A stretch of DNA of 64,000 nt. It comes from Streptomyces xylophagus. GTDB lineage: Bacteria; Actinomycetota; Actinomycetes; Streptomycetales; Streptomycetaceae. This document shows positions 26,220-36,518 of the stretch, piece by piece. The notes under the pieces were generated by a model. The model searched no databases. It worked only from the letters and a program-made list of their open reading frames with translations, and was not told the DNA's origin. The position numbers and the translations under genes were made by a program. The stretch spans positions 372,001 through 436,000 of the forward strand of contig NZ_JNWO01000001.1 in assembly GCF_000716435.1 (NCBI RefSeq), read 5' to 3'. The stretch's first letter is position 1. Each line of letters begins with the position of its first letter.

Positions 26220-28382
26220 ATGGGCACTTCCTCCCCGCGCATGCTCTTCGGAGCCGCCTACTACACCGAGTACCAGCCGTACGAGCGGCTCGCACAGGAC
26301 CTCGATCTGATGGCCGAGGCCGGGTTCAGCGTCATCCGGGTCGGCGAGTCGGTCTGGTCGACCTGGGAACCCCGCGAGGGCCATTTCGCACTCGACTGGC
26401 TGCAACCGGTGCTCGACGCCGCCCACGACCGCGGCATCAAGGCGATCGTGGGCACCCCGACCTACGCCGTCCCGCCGTGGTTGCGCCGCAAGTACCCGGA
26501 AACGGCTGCCCGTTCACGCACCGGCGAGCCGATCCCGTACGGCATGCGGCAGGACGCGGACTACTCGCATCCCGCCTTCCGGCATCTCGCCGAGCGCCTG
26601 GTCCGCAAGATCGTCGGGCGCTACGCCGACCACCCGGCGGTCATCGGCTGGCAGGTCGACAACGAGCCCGGCCTGCGCATCTTCCACAACGACTCGGTGT
26701 TCCAGGGCTTCCTCGACCACCTCCGCGAACGCTACGGCGACGTCGAGACCCTCAACCGCCGCTGGGGACTGACCTATTGGTCCCATCGGCTGCAGGACTG
26801 GGCGGACCTGTGGACCCCCGACGGCAACTCCACCCCGTCGTACGACCTCGCCTGGCGCCGCTACCAGTCGCAGCTGACGCAGGAATACATCACCTGGCAC
26901 GCCGAGCTGGTCCGCGGCCTCGTACCGGAGCACCACTTCGTCACCACCTGCGTCGCCCTCGGCCAACAGGGCCTGGACATCTCGGCCATCGGGAAGCCCC
27001 TCGACATCGCAGGGGCGAACATCTACTACGCCACCCAGGACGGGCTTGCCCTGCCGGGTCCCGACGAGCCGGAGGGCGGCCTGTATCCGTTCTTCGTCGC
27101 CTGGTCCGGCCCCGCCTGGCTCTACCTCCAGAACGACATGGCGCGCGGCATCCGCCAGGAACCCTTCCTCGTCATGGAGACCAACGCCACCTCCATCGGC
27201 GGCTCCGCCGACAACTTCCCCCTCTACCGGGGCCAGGCCCGCCAGGCCGTGTGGAGCATGGTCGCGCGCGGCGCGGCGATGATCGAGTACTGGCACTGGC
27301 ACTCCCTGCACTACGGCGCCGAGACCTACTGGGGCGGCATCCTCGGCCACAGCCTGGAGCCCGGCCGCACCTACGAGGAACTCTCGCTGATCGCCGAGGA
27401 GTTGAAGCAGGCCGGCAGTGCGATCGAGGGCCTGCGCCCCCGGAGCGACGTAGCGATGCTGCTGTCCGCCGACAGTCGCCGGGCCATGGAGTTCATGGCA
27501 CCGCTCCGGGGCAACACCCCTGCCTGGTTCGGCGATCCGCAGTCCTACGACCGTATCGTCGCCGCCTTCTACCGAGGTCTGTTCGACGCCGGGCTGTCCG
27601 TCGACATCGTTTCCCCCGAGCAACTGCCCTCCAGTCCGGAGGAGTTGGTGGACCGCTGGCCAGTACTGGTGGTCCCGGCGCTGTACACCGCGGACGACGC
27701 GACCCTCGATCTGCTGCGCCGGTACGCCGAAGCCGGCGGCCACCTTGTCCTTACTCCCCGCACCGGCTATGCCGACGAGGAGGCAGTCGTCCGGCACACG
27801 GTCATGCCCGGAGTGCTGCGCCTCGCCACAGGCGTGCGCTACCAGGAGTTCACCAATGTGCTGACCCCCGTCACGGTCACCCAGGGGGACGGCACGTCGA
27901 ATGGCCCCGCGCTACACGGACACGCCACCGCATGGGCCGATGGACTGATCCCGGAAGGCGCCACCGTCCTGGCCGGATACGAGCATCCGCACCTGGGCCA
28001 GTTCGCCGCCGTCACCACCCACGAGCACGGCGACGGCCGGGTGACGTACATCGGCACGGTCCCGGACCGTGAACTCTCGCACAGCCTTGCGGACTGGATC
28101 ACCGCGGTCTCGCTCCCCGCCGACGCCTGGCGCGCGGTCCGGCCGGCAACCGTCACCTGTACATCGGCCACCACCACGGACGGCGCCGTCCTGCGCTTCG
28201 TCCACAACTGGGCCTGGGATCCGGTCGGTTACCGCCTGCCGGGCGACACCCACGACCTGTTCACCGGTGAGCGCCTCGCCGCCGGGACCACGCTCGAACT
28301 CGGGCCCTGGGACGTACGGGTGCTCGTCGAGAGCACAGGCGACGCCCCCACCCACCACACCTCACCGAGGAGGACGCCGTGA
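26220..28382 (+). CDS. GH42 beta-galactosidase-type hydrolase
   Basis: A 720-residue GH42 enzyme. The TIM barrel (about 10-390) begins FGAAYYTEYQPYERLAQDLDLMAEAGFSVIRVGESVWSTWEP. The acid/base Glu is in GWQVDNEPG and the nucleophile Glu in FLVMETNATSIGG. A trimerisation/glutamine-amidotransferase-like domain (about 400-600) and a small C-terminal domain complete the family length. No signal peptide. ATG at 26220, 57 bases after the GH43 stop, has only a weak ribosome site (agaaag). GH42 enzymes remove beta-galactose or alpha-L-arabinopyranose; the cluster context suits arabinogalactan side chains or glycosides. Confidence 0.9.
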   Translation: MGTSSPRMLFGAAYYTEYQPYERLAQDLDLMAEAGFSVIRVGESVWSTWEPREGHFALDWLQPVLDAAHDRGIKAIVGTPTYAVPPWLRRKYPETAARSRTGEPIPYGMRQDADYSHPAFRHLAERLVRKIVGRYADHPAVIGWQVDNEPGLRIFHNDSVFQGFLDHLRERYGDVETLNRRWGLTYWSHRLQDWADLWTPDGNSTPSYDLAWRRYQSQLTQEYITWHAELVRGLVPEHHFVTTCVALGQQGLDISAIGKPLDIAGANIYYATQDGLALPGPDEPEGGLYPFFVAWSGPAWLYLQNDMARGIRQEPFLVMETNATSIGGSADNFPLYRGQARQAVWSMVARGAAMIEYWHWHSLHYGAETYWGGILGHSLEPGRTYEELSLIAEELKQAGSAIEGLRPRSDVAMLLSADSRRAMEFMAPLRGNTPAWFGDPQSYDRIVAAFYRGLFDAGLSVDIVSPEQLPSSPEELVDRWPVLVVPALYTADDATLDLLRRYAEAGGHLVLTPRTGYADEEAVVRHTVMPGVLRLATGVRYQEFTNVLTPVTVTQGDGTSNGPALHGHATAWADGLIPEGATVLAGYEHPHLGQFAAVTTHEHGDGRVTYIGTVPDRELSHSLADWITAVSLPADAWRAVRPATVTCTSATTTDGAVLRFVHNWAWDPVGYRLPGDTHDLFTGERLAAGTTLELGPWDVRVLVESTGDAPTHHTSPRRTP

Positions 28383-30898
28383 CCCGGCAGCCCACCACCG
28401 CCACCGACGCCCCGTCCGCGACTGACGAAGCCGATCTCGCCAGGCGCCTCGGCGCGCTCACCCTGGAGCAGAAGGTGAGGCTGCTGACCGGCGCGGACTT
28501 CTGGTCGCTCCATCCCGAACCCGCCGTAGGGCTGCGCCGGTTGGTCGTCTCGGACGGCCCCGCCGGAGTCCGCGGCGAACTGTGGGACGAGCGCAGCCCC
28601 TCCGCCAACGTGCCCTCGCCCACCGCGCTGGCCGCCACCTGGGACGAGCCGCTGGTCGAACGGCTCGGCGGGCTGCTCGCCCACGAGGCGCGCGGCAAGG
28701 GCGTGGACGTCCTCCTCGCGCCCACCGTCAATCTGCACCGAACCCCTTACGGCGGACGGCACTTCGAGTGCTTCAGTGAGGACCCGCTGCTCACCGCCCG
28801 CATCGGCGTCGCCTACGTCCGAGGTGTCCAGGGCGGCGGCGTCGCGGCCACAGTCAAGCACTTCGTCGGCAACGACTCCGAGACCCAGCGCATGACGCTC
28901 GACGCGCGGATCGGCGAACGCGCCCTGCGGGAGCTGTACTTGACGCCCTTCGAGCGGATCGTCGGCGAAGGCCGGGTCTGGGCGGTCATGGCCGCGTACA
29001 ACGGGGTCAACGGGCACCCGATGACCGAGAGCCCGCTGCTGCGCGAAGTCCTGCACGACGACTGGGACTTCGACGGGCTGGTGATGTCGGACTGGTTCGC
29101 CGCCCGCACCACAGAACCGTCCGCACGCGCCGCGCTCGACCTGGTGATGCCCGGCCCGATCGGCCCGTGGGGCGACGCCCTGGTCGCCGCCGTACGCAAG
29201 GGCAAGGTCGACGAGTCGGTCGTCGACGACAAGGTGCTACGACTGCTGCGCCTCGCCGCCCGGGTCGGCGCGCTGAGCGAGGTGCCCACCACCCTCCGGC
29301 CGGCGCAGTACGACGCCGCGTCGGTGGCGGCCCGGCTGCGCGAGACCGCCGCCGCCGGCTTCGTACTGGCGCGCAACGAGGACGCCGTACTGCCCCTGGA
29401 CCGCGCGGCGTTGAGCCGGGTCGCGGTCCTGGGCCCCAACGCCGCCGTGGCCCGTACCCTCGGTGGCGGCAGCGCCACCGTCTTCCCGCCCTACACCGTC
29501 TCCCCGCTCGACGGCATCCGCGCCGCCCTGGGCGACGACGTGGAGATCACCCACGGAGTCGGCGTCACCCCGCAGACCCGCACACCCGCTGCGGCGCTGT
29601 CCTACCTCCGCCACCCCGACGGCTCCGGCGAGGGCGTCGAGGTGCGCTTCCTGTCCGAGGACGGAGAACTGCTCGGCTCCGAGCGCCGCGCCGGGGCCGC
29701 GTACACGTGGATGGGGTCCTACGGTCCCGGAGTACCCACCGGCCAGGTCGCCCGGGTGGAGGTGCGCACCGTCATCCGCGCGACAGACGCGGGCAGTTAC
29801 GCCATCGGCGGCTCGGGCATCGGGCGCTTCCGGCTGTCCGTCGCGGGGGCGGAGGTGTTCGACGTACGCCTTCAACTCCCGCCGGGCGCCGACCTGGTGG
29901 AGGCGCTGATGACCCCGCCGCAGCAGCTTCACTCCGCCGATCTGGCGGAGGGCGAGGAGACCGAGGTCGTCCTCACCCACGACATCGTCTCCGGGGACGA
30001 GGCCATCGGCGACGCGGTCACCCTCTTCCAGCTCAACCTCCAACCCCCGCACGGCAGCGACGACGAGGAGATCGAGCGGGCCGTGGCACTCGCCCGCGAG
30101 GCCGATGTCGCCGTGGTCGTGGTCGGCACCACCGAGGAGGTCGAGAGCGAGGGCTTCGACCGCGGCAGCCTCGCCCTGCCCGGCCGTCAGGACGAACTCG
30201 TCCGCCGGGTCGCGGAGGCCAACCCCCGTACCGTCGTGGTGGTCAACTCCGGTGCCCCCGTGCTGCTCCCGTGGGCGGAGGACGTGGCGGCGGTACTGCT
30301 CGCCTGGTTCCCCGGGCAGGAGTTCGGCAACGCGCTCGCCGACGTCCTGCTCGGCGTGACGGAGCCCGGCGGACGACTCCCGACGGTCTGGCCCGCGACC
30401 GAGCGGGGACTGCCCGCCACCGAACCGGTCGACGGCGTCCTCGCCTACGACGAGGACCTGTTCATCGGCTACCGGGGCGACGGCCGTACCGGATGGCAGC
30501 CGCCCCGCTACGGCTTCGGTCACGGACTCGGCTACACCACCTGGGAATACGTCTCGATCGACACCCCCGGCGAGGTGCCGTCCGGTGCCGGCTGCACCGT
30601 GGAAGTGCGGATACGGAACACCGGCACACGGCACGGCAAGGAGGTCGTGCAGATCTACGGCGGCCTGCCGGGCGGTGCCGTGGAGCGTCCGGTCCGCTGG
30701 CTCGCCGGGTTCGCCGTGGTCGAGGCGGCGGCCGGCGAGGAGGTCGTCGCGACGGTGACCGTGGACGCGCGGGCGTTCGAGCACTGGGACACCGAGGCGG
30801 GCGGCTGGGCCGTAGAGCCGGGGACCTTCAGGCTGGAGGCAGGCCCGTCGTCGACGACCCTGCCGCTCACGGCGGATGTCGCCGTCGGCCGGTCATGA
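28379..30898 (+). CDS. GH3 beta-glucosidase / beta-xylosidase with PA14-like insert
   Basis: An 839-residue GH3 enzyme in the three-domain order of fungal/actinobacterial beta-glucosidases. The TIM-like domain (about 20-300) carries the nucleophile Asp in [10 protein letters not shown] and substrate contacts in [13 protein letters not shown]. An alpha/beta sandwich (about 330-690) is interrupted by a PA14-like insert (about 400-560, around [11 protein letters not shown] ... [13 protein letters not shown]), and a fibronectin-III-like tail follows (about 725-830). GTG at 28379 overlaps the GH42 stop. No signal peptide, hence cytoplasmic. Exo-cleavage of beta-glucosides or beta-xylosides is expected; the PA14 insert usually narrows substrate length. 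Confidence 0.9.
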   Translation: MTRQPTTATDAPSATDEADLARRLGALTLEQKVRLLTGADFWSLHPEPAVGLRRLVVSDGPAGVRGELWDERSPSANVPSPTALAATWDEPLVERLGGLLAHEARGKGVDVLLAPTVNLHRTPYGGRHFECFSEDPLLTARIGVAYVRGVQGGGVAATVKHFVGNDSETQRMTLDARIGERALRELYLTPFERIVGEGRVWAVMAAYNGVNGHPMTESPLLREVLHDDWDFDGLVMSDWFAARTTEPSARAALDLVMPGPIGPWGDALVAAVRKGKVDESVVDDKVLRLLRLAARVGALSEVPTTLRPAQYDAASVAARLRETAAAGFVLARNEDAVLPLDRAALSRVAVLGPNAAVARTLGGGSATVFPPYTVSPLDGIRAALGDDVEITHGVGVTPQTRTPAAALSYLRHPDGSGEGVEVRFLSEDGELLGSERRAGAAYTWMGSYGPGVPTGQVARVEVRTVIRATDAGSYAIGGSGIGRFRLSVAGAEVFDVRLQLPPGADLVEALMTPPQQLHSADLAEGEETEVVLTHDIVSGDEAIGDAVTLFQLNLQPPHGSDDEEIERAVALAREADVAVVVVGTTEEVESEGFDRGSLALPGRQDELVRRVAEANPRTVVVVNSGAPVLLPWAEDVAAVLLAWFPGQEFGNALADVLLGVTEPGGRLPTVWPATERGLPATEPVDGVLAYDEDLFIGYRGDGRTGWQPPRYGFGHGLGYTTWEYVSIDTPGEVPSGAGCTVEVRIRNTGTRHGKEVVQIYGGLPGGAVERPVRWLAGFAVVEAAAGEEVVATVTVDARAFEHWDTEAGGWAVEPGTFRLEAGPSSTTLPLTADVAVGRS

Positions 30899-32454
30899 GC
30901 GGTACGCGAGCGGAGGCCGCCCCCTGGCGGCAGACCGAGATCACCCTGACCGGGGCACGCGACTACGCCAACCCGTACACGGACGTCGACGTCTGGGCCG
31001 AGTTCACCCACGAGTCCGGGACCGTAGTGCGCCGCCCCGCCTTCTGGGACGGCGGCCGGGTCTGGAAGGTCCGGTTCGCCTCCCCGGAGGCGGACGGCAA
31101 CTGGACCTGGCGCAGCGGCAGTTCCGTAGCGGACGAAGGCCTGTCCGGGCAGAGCGGGGCGCTCGTCGTGCGCCCCGCCCCGGACGACAGCAATGCCTTC
31201 CACCGGCACGGCTTCTGGCGGATGTCGCCCGGCGGACGCAGCCTGGTGCACGCCGACGGGACGCCCGCGCTGCTGGTCGGCGACACCGCCTGGGCGCTGC
31301 CCTGGCGGGCCACCGAGGAGCAGGTCACCGAGTACGCCGCCGACCGCCGGGCCAAGGGTTTCAACGCAGCCCTGCTGATGAGCGTGCAGCCCGACATGGA
31401 CGCGCGCGGCCCGCGCGACCGCACCGCCGACGAGGGGTTCGACGTCGGCTTCGAGGACCTGCCCACCGGACACGTCAATGTGCTCAACCCCGAGTACTTC
31501 CAGTACCTCGACCGGCTGACCGGCATCCTTCGCGACCACGGGATCGTCCCCGTACTCCAGCCGCTGTTCCACGGGTTCGGCTGGAAGGGCCTGCGCGTGG
31601 CGGGTCCGGTGGTTCCGCCGCAGGAGTACGCGCGCTACTGCCGTTATCTGGTCGCCCGTTACGGCGCCGCACCCGCCGTCTATCTGGTCGGCGCCGACGG
31701 CGAGGGCCACGAACCGCAGATCGCGGCGGGCGGCGCGGAGGTCGGTCGCTGGGACGGCTACCGCCAGCCCCGCGGCATCCACTACCGCCCGCACTCCGAC
31801 AACAGCGCCCACCAGAGCGAGAGTTGGCTGCACTTCCAGTGGTGCCAGACCGGCCACATGGGCGGCCACGTCCAGGAGCGCGTCGCGGACATGTGGCGCA
31901 ACACCCCCGCCAAGGCGGTCGCCAATGGCGAGCCGACGTACGAGAACACCGGCCGCCCCGGCCGCGCGGCGGGCTGGTGGCAGGGACACGAGGCCTGGAG
32001 CAACCTCTGCGCCGGCGGCACCATGGGCGTGGTCTACGGCGCGGCGAGCCTGTGGCAGTGGCGACTGCACGCCGCCGAACCCGGGCACGAGGAGTTCTTC
32101 CTGGCCAAGGAGGCGGGCTGGCGGGAGGCGCTGGACTTCGAGGGCTCACGCCACGTCGGGCTGATCTCCCGCATCCTCGACGGCCTTCCGCTGACGGACA
32201 TGCGGCCCGACTGGCGCTCCGCCCTGGCCCCCCGCGGCCTGTCCGTCCCCGGCGTCCTGTATCTCTGCTACGCGGAGGAGGGCGGCCCGCTGTTCATCAC
32301 CGATCCGGAGAACGTCCCGCTCCCGTACCGAGTGGTCGACCCCCGGACCGGCGAGACCGTGCGCGAAGGCGTGCGCGCCACCGCCGAGGAGCCCGTGCCC
32401 GACGAGGGCGGCGCTCCCCGGGTGTACATCTGCCATGACCCGAGCCGGAGTTGA
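30895..32454 (+). CDS. DUF5060/DUF4038 glycoside hydrolase (apiosidase-like, GH140-type)
   Basis: A 519-residue protein. An N-terminal DUF5060 beta-sandwich (about 10-100, [34 protein letters not shown]) is followed by a DUF4038 TIM barrel (about 105-420) opening with the family phrase [22 protein letters not shown], and by a small C-terminal beta domain. DUF4038 includes the characterised endo-apiosidases of rhamnogalacturonan-II breakdown, but many members act on other glycans, so apiose is only a hint. No signal peptide. ATG at 30895 overlaps the GH3 stop (ATGA). Confidence 0.82.
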   Translation: MSGTRAEAAPWRQTEITLTGARDYANPYTDVDVWAEFTHESGTVVRRPAFWDGGRVWKVRFASPEADGNWTWRSGSSVADEGLSGQSGALVVRPAPDDSNAFHRHGFWRMSPGGRSLVHADGTPALLVGDTAWALPWRATEEQVTEYAADRRAKGFNAALLMSVQPDMDARGPRDRTADEGFDVGFEDLPTGHVNVLNPEYFQYLDRLTGILRDHGIVPVLQPLFHGFGWKGLRVAGPVVPPQEYARYCRYLVARYGAAPAVYLVGADGEGHEPQIAAGGAEVGRWDGYRQPRGIHYRPHSDNSAHQSESWLHFQWCQTGHMGGHVQERVADMWRNTPAKAVANGEPTYENTGRPGRAAGWWQGHEAWSNLCAGGTMGVVYGAASLWQWRLHAAEPGHEEFFLAKEAGWREALDFEGSRHVGLISRILDGLPLTDMRPDWRSALAPRGLSVPGVLYLCYAEEGGPLFITDPENVPLPYRVVDPRTGETVREGVRATAEEPVPDEGGAPRVYICHDPSRS

Positions 32455-32459
32455 CGCCC

Positions 32460-35093
32460 GTGCATGTCACACCCCTCACCTTCGATCATCACCGCGAGCC
32501 CCTGGGCATCGGCGAGTCCACTCCCCGCCTGAGCTGGCGAACCGTCACCGACGCCACCAACTGGCGCCAGTCCGCGCACCAGTTGGAGATCACCGCCGCC
32601 GACGGCACGGTCGTCACCGACACCGGGCGCGTGGAGTCCGCCGAGTCCGTCCTCGTCCCCTGGCCGGGACCGCGCCTCGCTTCCCGGGAACGCGTCGGCG
32701 TACGCGTACGAGTCTGGGGCGAGGGCGAGGACGAACCGTCGCCCTGGTCGGAGACCGCGTACGCCGAGACCGGACTCCTGGAGCCGACAGACTGGACGGC
32801 CCGCCCCGTCACCCCGGACCATGCCCCCGCCGACGAACCACTACCCGTCGCGCTGCTCCGCCGCGACTTCACCCTCACCGGTCCCGTGACCTCGGCCCGG
32901 CTCCACATCACCGCGTACGGCGTCTACGCGGCCGAGCTCAACGGCGAGCCCGTCGGTGACCACGTCCTGGCCCCCGGCTGGACCTCCTACCAACACCGCC
33001 TGCGTTACCAGACCTTCGACGTCACCTCCCTCCTACGGCCCGGCGGGAACACCATCGGAGCGCTGCTCGGCGAAGGCTGGTACACCGGGCGCCTCGGATT
33101 CCACGGCGGCAGACGCAACATCTACGGTGAACACCGCGCGCTCCTGGCCCAGTTGGAGATCACGTACGCCGACGGCACGACACAGACGGTCGTGACCGAC
33201 GAGCACTGGCGCACGGCGGTGGGTCCCGTACTGCGTTCGGAGATCTACGACGGCGAGGCCTACGACGCACGGAAGGAGCGGCCGGGTTGGTCCGCGCCGG
33301 GGCACGACACATCGGGCTGGGCGCCTGTCCGCGAACTCCCGCCGCCTGGCGCCGAGTTGGTCGCGCCGACGGGGCCGCCCGTGCGACGCACCCAGACCGT
33401 CGCCCCTGTCGCGGTCATCACGACGCCGTCCGGGAAGACCGTCCTGGACTTCGGACAGAACCTGGTCGGCCGCTTGCGTCTCCGCGTTTCGGGTGCCGCC
33501 GGCCACGAGGTCACGCTGCGCCACGCGGAGGTGCTGGAGCACGGCGAGTTGAGCACTCGCCCGCTGCGCTTCGCCGCCGCCACCGATACCTACGTCCTGC
33601 GTGGCGAAGGTGTGGAGGTGTACGAGCCCGTCTTCACCTTCCACGGCTTCCGATACGCCGAGATCGGGAACTGGCCGGGCCCGCTCGACCCCGCCGACAT
33701 CGAAGCGGTGGTGCTGCACACGGACATGGCGCGCACCGGGTGGTTCGAGTGCTCCGACCCCCTGGTGAACCGGCTGCACGAGAACGTCGTGCAGGGCATG
33801 CGCGGCAATTTCCTCGACGTCCCCACGGACTGCCCCCAGCGCGACGAACGCATGGGCTGGACCGGCGACATCCAGGTCTTCGCGCCCACCGCGTCCTTCC
33901 TCCACGACTGCTCCGGCATGCTGACCGGCTGGCTGCGTGACCTGTCCGCCGAGCAGCTGGCGCGCCCGGACGGAGTGCCGCCCCTCGTCGTCCCCGACGT
34001 ACTGCCGGCCGCGTTCCAGGAGGCGGGTGCCCAGGCGGTGTGGGCGGATGTCGCGGTGCTCCTGCCCTGGACCCTGTACCAGCGGTTCGGTGACCTCGAA
34101 GTGCTGCGCACCCAGTACCCGAGCATGCGGGCCTGGGGCGAGGCCACGATCCGACTCGCCGCCGAGGGCGAGGGGTTGTGGCGGCAGGACTTCCAACTCG
34201 GGGACTGGCTCGACCCGCAGGCCCCGCCGGACCGTCCGGGGGAGGCGCGGACGGACGGAGACCTCGTCGCCAACGCGTACGTCATCCGCTCCGCGGAGGT
34301 GCTGGCCGAAGTCGCCGAACTCCTCGACGACAAGGACGAAGCCGCCCGTTTCCGCGCGCACGCACAGGCGGTACGCGAGCGATTCGCCGACCATTTCGTC
34401 ACCCCGGACGGCCGACTGTCCTCGGACACCCAGACCGCCTATGCCCTGGCCATCGCCTTCTCGCTCCTGCCGACGGAACGCCAACGCCGGGGCGCCGCCG
34501 AGCGGTTGGCGAACATCGTGCGCCGCGCGTCCTTCCGTATCGCCACCGGCTTCACGGGCACACCGCTGATCTGCGACGCCCTGTGCGCGGCGGGCGAACC
34601 CCAACTCGCCTACCGCATGCTCCTGGAGAAGTCCTGCCCGTCCTGGCTGTACCCGGTAACGATGGACGCCACCACCATCTGGGAACGCTGGGACTCGATG
34701 CTCCCCGACGGCACCGTCAACCCCGGCGAGATGACCTCCTTCAACCACTACGCCCTCGGCGCCGTCGCCGACTGGCTGCACCGCACGGTCGCAGGCCTCG
34801 CCGCCGCCGAACCCGGCTGGCGCAGGCTGCGCGTCGCCCCGATCCCGGGCGGCGACCTGACATGGGCGAAGGCGACCCACGACACCCCGTACGGCAGAGC
34901 GGAGGCGGGCTGGCGCATCGAGGGAGCCGAGGGGGACATCCTCGTTGTCGAGGCGCTGCTACCCCCCAACACCCGGGCCGAGGTCCAACTGCCGGACGGC
35001 AGCGACCCGTTCGAGGTCGGTTCGGGACGTCATACGTTCCGATGCCCCTACGCACTCCCGGCCTGGCCGCCGACCGCGATCTCCTACCCATGA
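32460..35093 (+). CDS. GH78 alpha-L-rhamnosidase
   Basis: An 877-residue GH78 enzyme releasing terminal L-rhamnose. Order: N-terminal beta domains (about 1-320, starting VHVTPLTFDHHREPLGIGESTPRLSWR), a concanavalin-like bacterial rhamnosidase domain with VLDFGQNLVGRLRL, and the (alpha/alpha)6 barrel with DVPTDCPQRDERMGWTGDIQVFAPTASF (catalytic acid Glu in QRDERMGWTGD) and TTIWERWDSMLPDG ... MTSFNHYALGAVADWL, then a C-terminal sandwich. GTG at 32460 lies 9 bases after GGAG; the in-frame TTG at 32451 abuts that site and is unlikely. It is the last gene of the glycan operon, and a large inverted repeat follows. Confidence 0.92.
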   Translation: MHVTPLTFDHHREPLGIGESTPRLSWRTVTDATNWRQSAHQLEITAADGTVVTDTGRVESAESVLVPWPGPRLASRERVGVRVRVWGEGEDEPSPWSETAYAETGLLEPTDWTARPVTPDHAPADEPLPVALLRRDFTLTGPVTSARLHITAYGVYAAELNGEPVGDHVLAPGWTSYQHRLRYQTFDVTSLLRPGGNTIGALLGEGWYTGRLGFHGGRRNIYGEHRALLAQLEITYADGTTQTVVTDEHWRTAVGPVLRSEIYDGEAYDARKERPGWSAPGHDTSGWAPVRELPPPGAELVAPTGPPVRRTQTVAPVAVITTPSGKTVLDFGQNLVGRLRLRVSGAAGHEVTLRHAEVLEHGELSTRPLRFAAATDTYVLRGEGVEVYEPVFTFHGFRYAEIGNWPGPLDPADIEAVVLHTDMARTGWFECSDPLVNRLHENVVQGMRGNFLDVPTDCPQRDERMGWTGDIQVFAPTASFLHDCSGMLTGWLRDLSAEQLARPDGVPPLVVPDVLPAAFQEAGAQAVWADVAVLLPWTLYQRFGDLEVLRTQYPSMRAWGEATIRLAAEGEGLWRQDFQLGDWLDPQAPPDRPGEARTDGDLVANAYVIRSAEVLAEVAELLDDKDEAARFRAHAQAVRERFADHFVTPDGRLSSDTQTAYALAIAFSLLPTERQRRGAAERLANIVRRASFRIATGFTGTPLICDALCAAGEPQLAYRMLLEKSCPSWLYPVTMDATTIWERWDSMLPDGTVNPGEMTSFNHYALGAVADWLHRTVAGLAAAEPGWRRLRVAPIPGGDLTWAKATHDTPYGRAEAGWRIEGAEGDILVVEALLPPNTRAEVQLPDGSDPFEVGSGRHTFRCPYALPAWPPTAISYP

Positions 35094-35112
35094 CGCCCGT
35101 CACTCAGCCCGC

Positions 35113-35162
35113 GCTTGAAGTTTCAAACGATGTCGGTCAGACTCTCGTTTGAGACTTCAAGC
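35113..35162. terminator. Large imperfect inverted repeat after GH78 (terminator and/or operator)
   Basis: Arms of 18 bases, GCTTGAAGTTTCAAACGA (35113-35130) and TCGTTTGAGACTTCAAGC (35145-35162), pair with one mismatch around a 14-base loop, 19 bases past the GH78 stop. Each arm also holds its own dyad (TTGAA-gt-TTCAA in the left), which looks like a regulator site on either side of the DUF6069 promoter. It may act as both. Confidence 0.6.
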
Positions 35163-35217
35163 GTCCCGTCGCGGGGCTTTGAGGGCTCTCCCCACAGTCG
35201 CCCTCCCTGGAGATGCC

Positions 35218-35631
35218 ATGTCTGTCGCCACAGATGCAGTCACCGTCCGCCGTGGTCCCCTCGTCGTGGCGGGAGGTGTACTCGCGGCGATCGTGGTGGC
35301 CTCCGCGGCAGACACCGTGCTCGCTCTCCTCGCCCTGGCCGCGGGCGCGCCCGATGACTTTCAGCCGCTGAAGGCGCCGTCGTACATCTTCCTGACGGCG
35401 GTCGGTGTGGTGGCGGGCGCCGTCGGCTGGGCCATCCTGCGCAAGGTGTCGCAGGACCCGCAGGCGTTGGTGCGCTGGCTGGTGCCGACCCTTGTCGTGG
35501 TGTCCTTCGTGCCCGACTTCCTGCTCTACGGCGACGGCGGTGCGACCGGCGTCGGGGCGCTGCTCCTGATGCACGTGGCGGTCGCGACAACCGCGGTGTT
35601 CACGTACCGCAAGGTCATGCCCCTGCAGTAG
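35218..35631 (+). CDS. DUF6069-family small membrane protein
   Basis: A 137-residue integral membrane protein with four hydrophobic segments (about residues 17-45, 55-80, 90-110 and 115-135) and the sequence character of the DUF6069 family (LKAPSYIFLTAVGVVAGAVGWAIL, a charged loop, then VPDFLLYGDGG). ATG at 35218 is preceded by TGGAGAT; the open frame upstream runs through the inverted repeat and is rejected. Function unknown. The dyads at 35113-35162 suggest it has its own regulator elsewhere. Confidence 0.7.
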   Translation: MSVATDAVTVRRGPLVVAGGVLAAIVVASAADTVLALLALAAGAPDDFQPLKAPSYIFLTAVGVVAGAVGWAILRKVSQDPQALVRWLVPTLVVVSFVPDFLLYGDGGATGVGALLLMHVAVATTAVFTYRKVMPLQ

Positions 35632-35668
35632 GGCGTCCACTGCGGATGGGCCGTCCGGACCACAAAGG

Positions 35669-36484
35669 TCAGCGGGTCTGAGTTCCTGCGGCCTTGACCG
35701 TCGTACGCCACAACTCCCCGGCCTCCGCCGCCGCGTCCGGAGCCACGAGCAGCAACGGCTCACCGTACGAGGGGAGTTGGGGCATGGCCACCGCGCCGGC
35801 CTCGGTCGCGATGAGGAGGGCCGGTAGACCGTCGACCGGGTGGAACTCGCCGATCGCGGCGGCCGTTGCCCGGCCCGCCGCCACTTGGACCAGGGACAGT
35901 GCGGTCGAGCCCATGACGCGGGCCGTGCAATGCCGGGCGGCCAGTTGGGCGAGGAGCGCGTCCAGGCCGGGCCAGTGCGCGTGTGCCGCCCACTCCGTCA
36001 GGAACACATGACCCGTGAGTGTCGTGTGGTCCGCAGCGTGGATCGGGGTTCCGTTCAGGTGCGCGCCCTTGCCTCGCACCGCTGTGAAGATCTCGCCCCG
36101 CCACGGGTCCGCCACCAGGCCTAGCAGCGGAGTACCGTCCGGCTCCGCCAGGCCCAGGGAGAAGGAGCACCAGCCAAGTCCGTGGGCGTAGTTGGTCGTT
36201 CCGTCCACGGGGTCGATCACCCAGTGCGGTGCGTCTTCCGACGTGCCCTTCTCCACGCCGTACTCCTCGCCGTCGAGTCCCCAGTCGGGGAACTCCCGCC
36301 GCAGCACCGCCCGTACGTGCCGCTCCACCGCTTCGTCGGTGTCCGTCACGATGTCGGCCGGGCTCGCCTTCTGCCGGACCGGACCCGCGCCCCCGCGGTT
36401 CCCGCCACGGATCGCCTCCGACGCCCACGCGGCCAGTTCCACGGCCACCCGCAGGGCACCGTCCAGGTCATGTCCGTTCGCCAC
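35669..36484 (-). CDS. Inositol monophosphatase-family phosphatase (atypical motif B)
   Basis: A 271-residue Mg-dependent, Li-sensitive-type phosphatase. The metal sites are visible: a Glu in GEEYG, and DPVDGTTNYAHG (motif A). The second signature, normally W-D-x-x-A-G, appears as FHPVDGLPALLIATEAGA: the Asp is kept but the Trp and neighbouring residues differ, so the substrate may not be inositol phosphate. Candidate substrates in the superfamily include histidinol phosphate, PAP and sugar phosphates. GTG start at 36484 with a modest GAAGAG site. It is convergent with the DUF6069 gene. Confidence 0.83.
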   Translation of the reverse strand: MANGHDLDGALRVAVELAAWASEAIRGGNRGGAGPVRQKASPADIVTDTDEAVERHVRAVLRREFPDWGLDGEEYGVEKGTSEDAPHWVIDPVDGTTNYAHGLGWCSFSLGLAEPDGTPLLGLVADPWRGEIFTAVRGKGAHLNGTPIHAADHTTLTGHVFLTEWAAHAHWPGLDALLAQLAARHCTARVMGSTALSLVQVAAGRATAAAIGEFHPVDGLPALLIATEAGAVAMPQLPSYGEPLLLVAPDAAAEAGELWRTTVKAAGTQTR

Positions 36485-36518
36485 AGCTCTTCACCACTCC
36501 GTTCACAGAACATGGCGA

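Noticed and set aside
29167..30894. N-terminal extension of the DUF5060/DUF4038 frame over the GH3 gene
   Set aside because: Out-of-frame shadow of GH3; the ATG at 30895 with ATGA overlap and the DUF5060 start fit.
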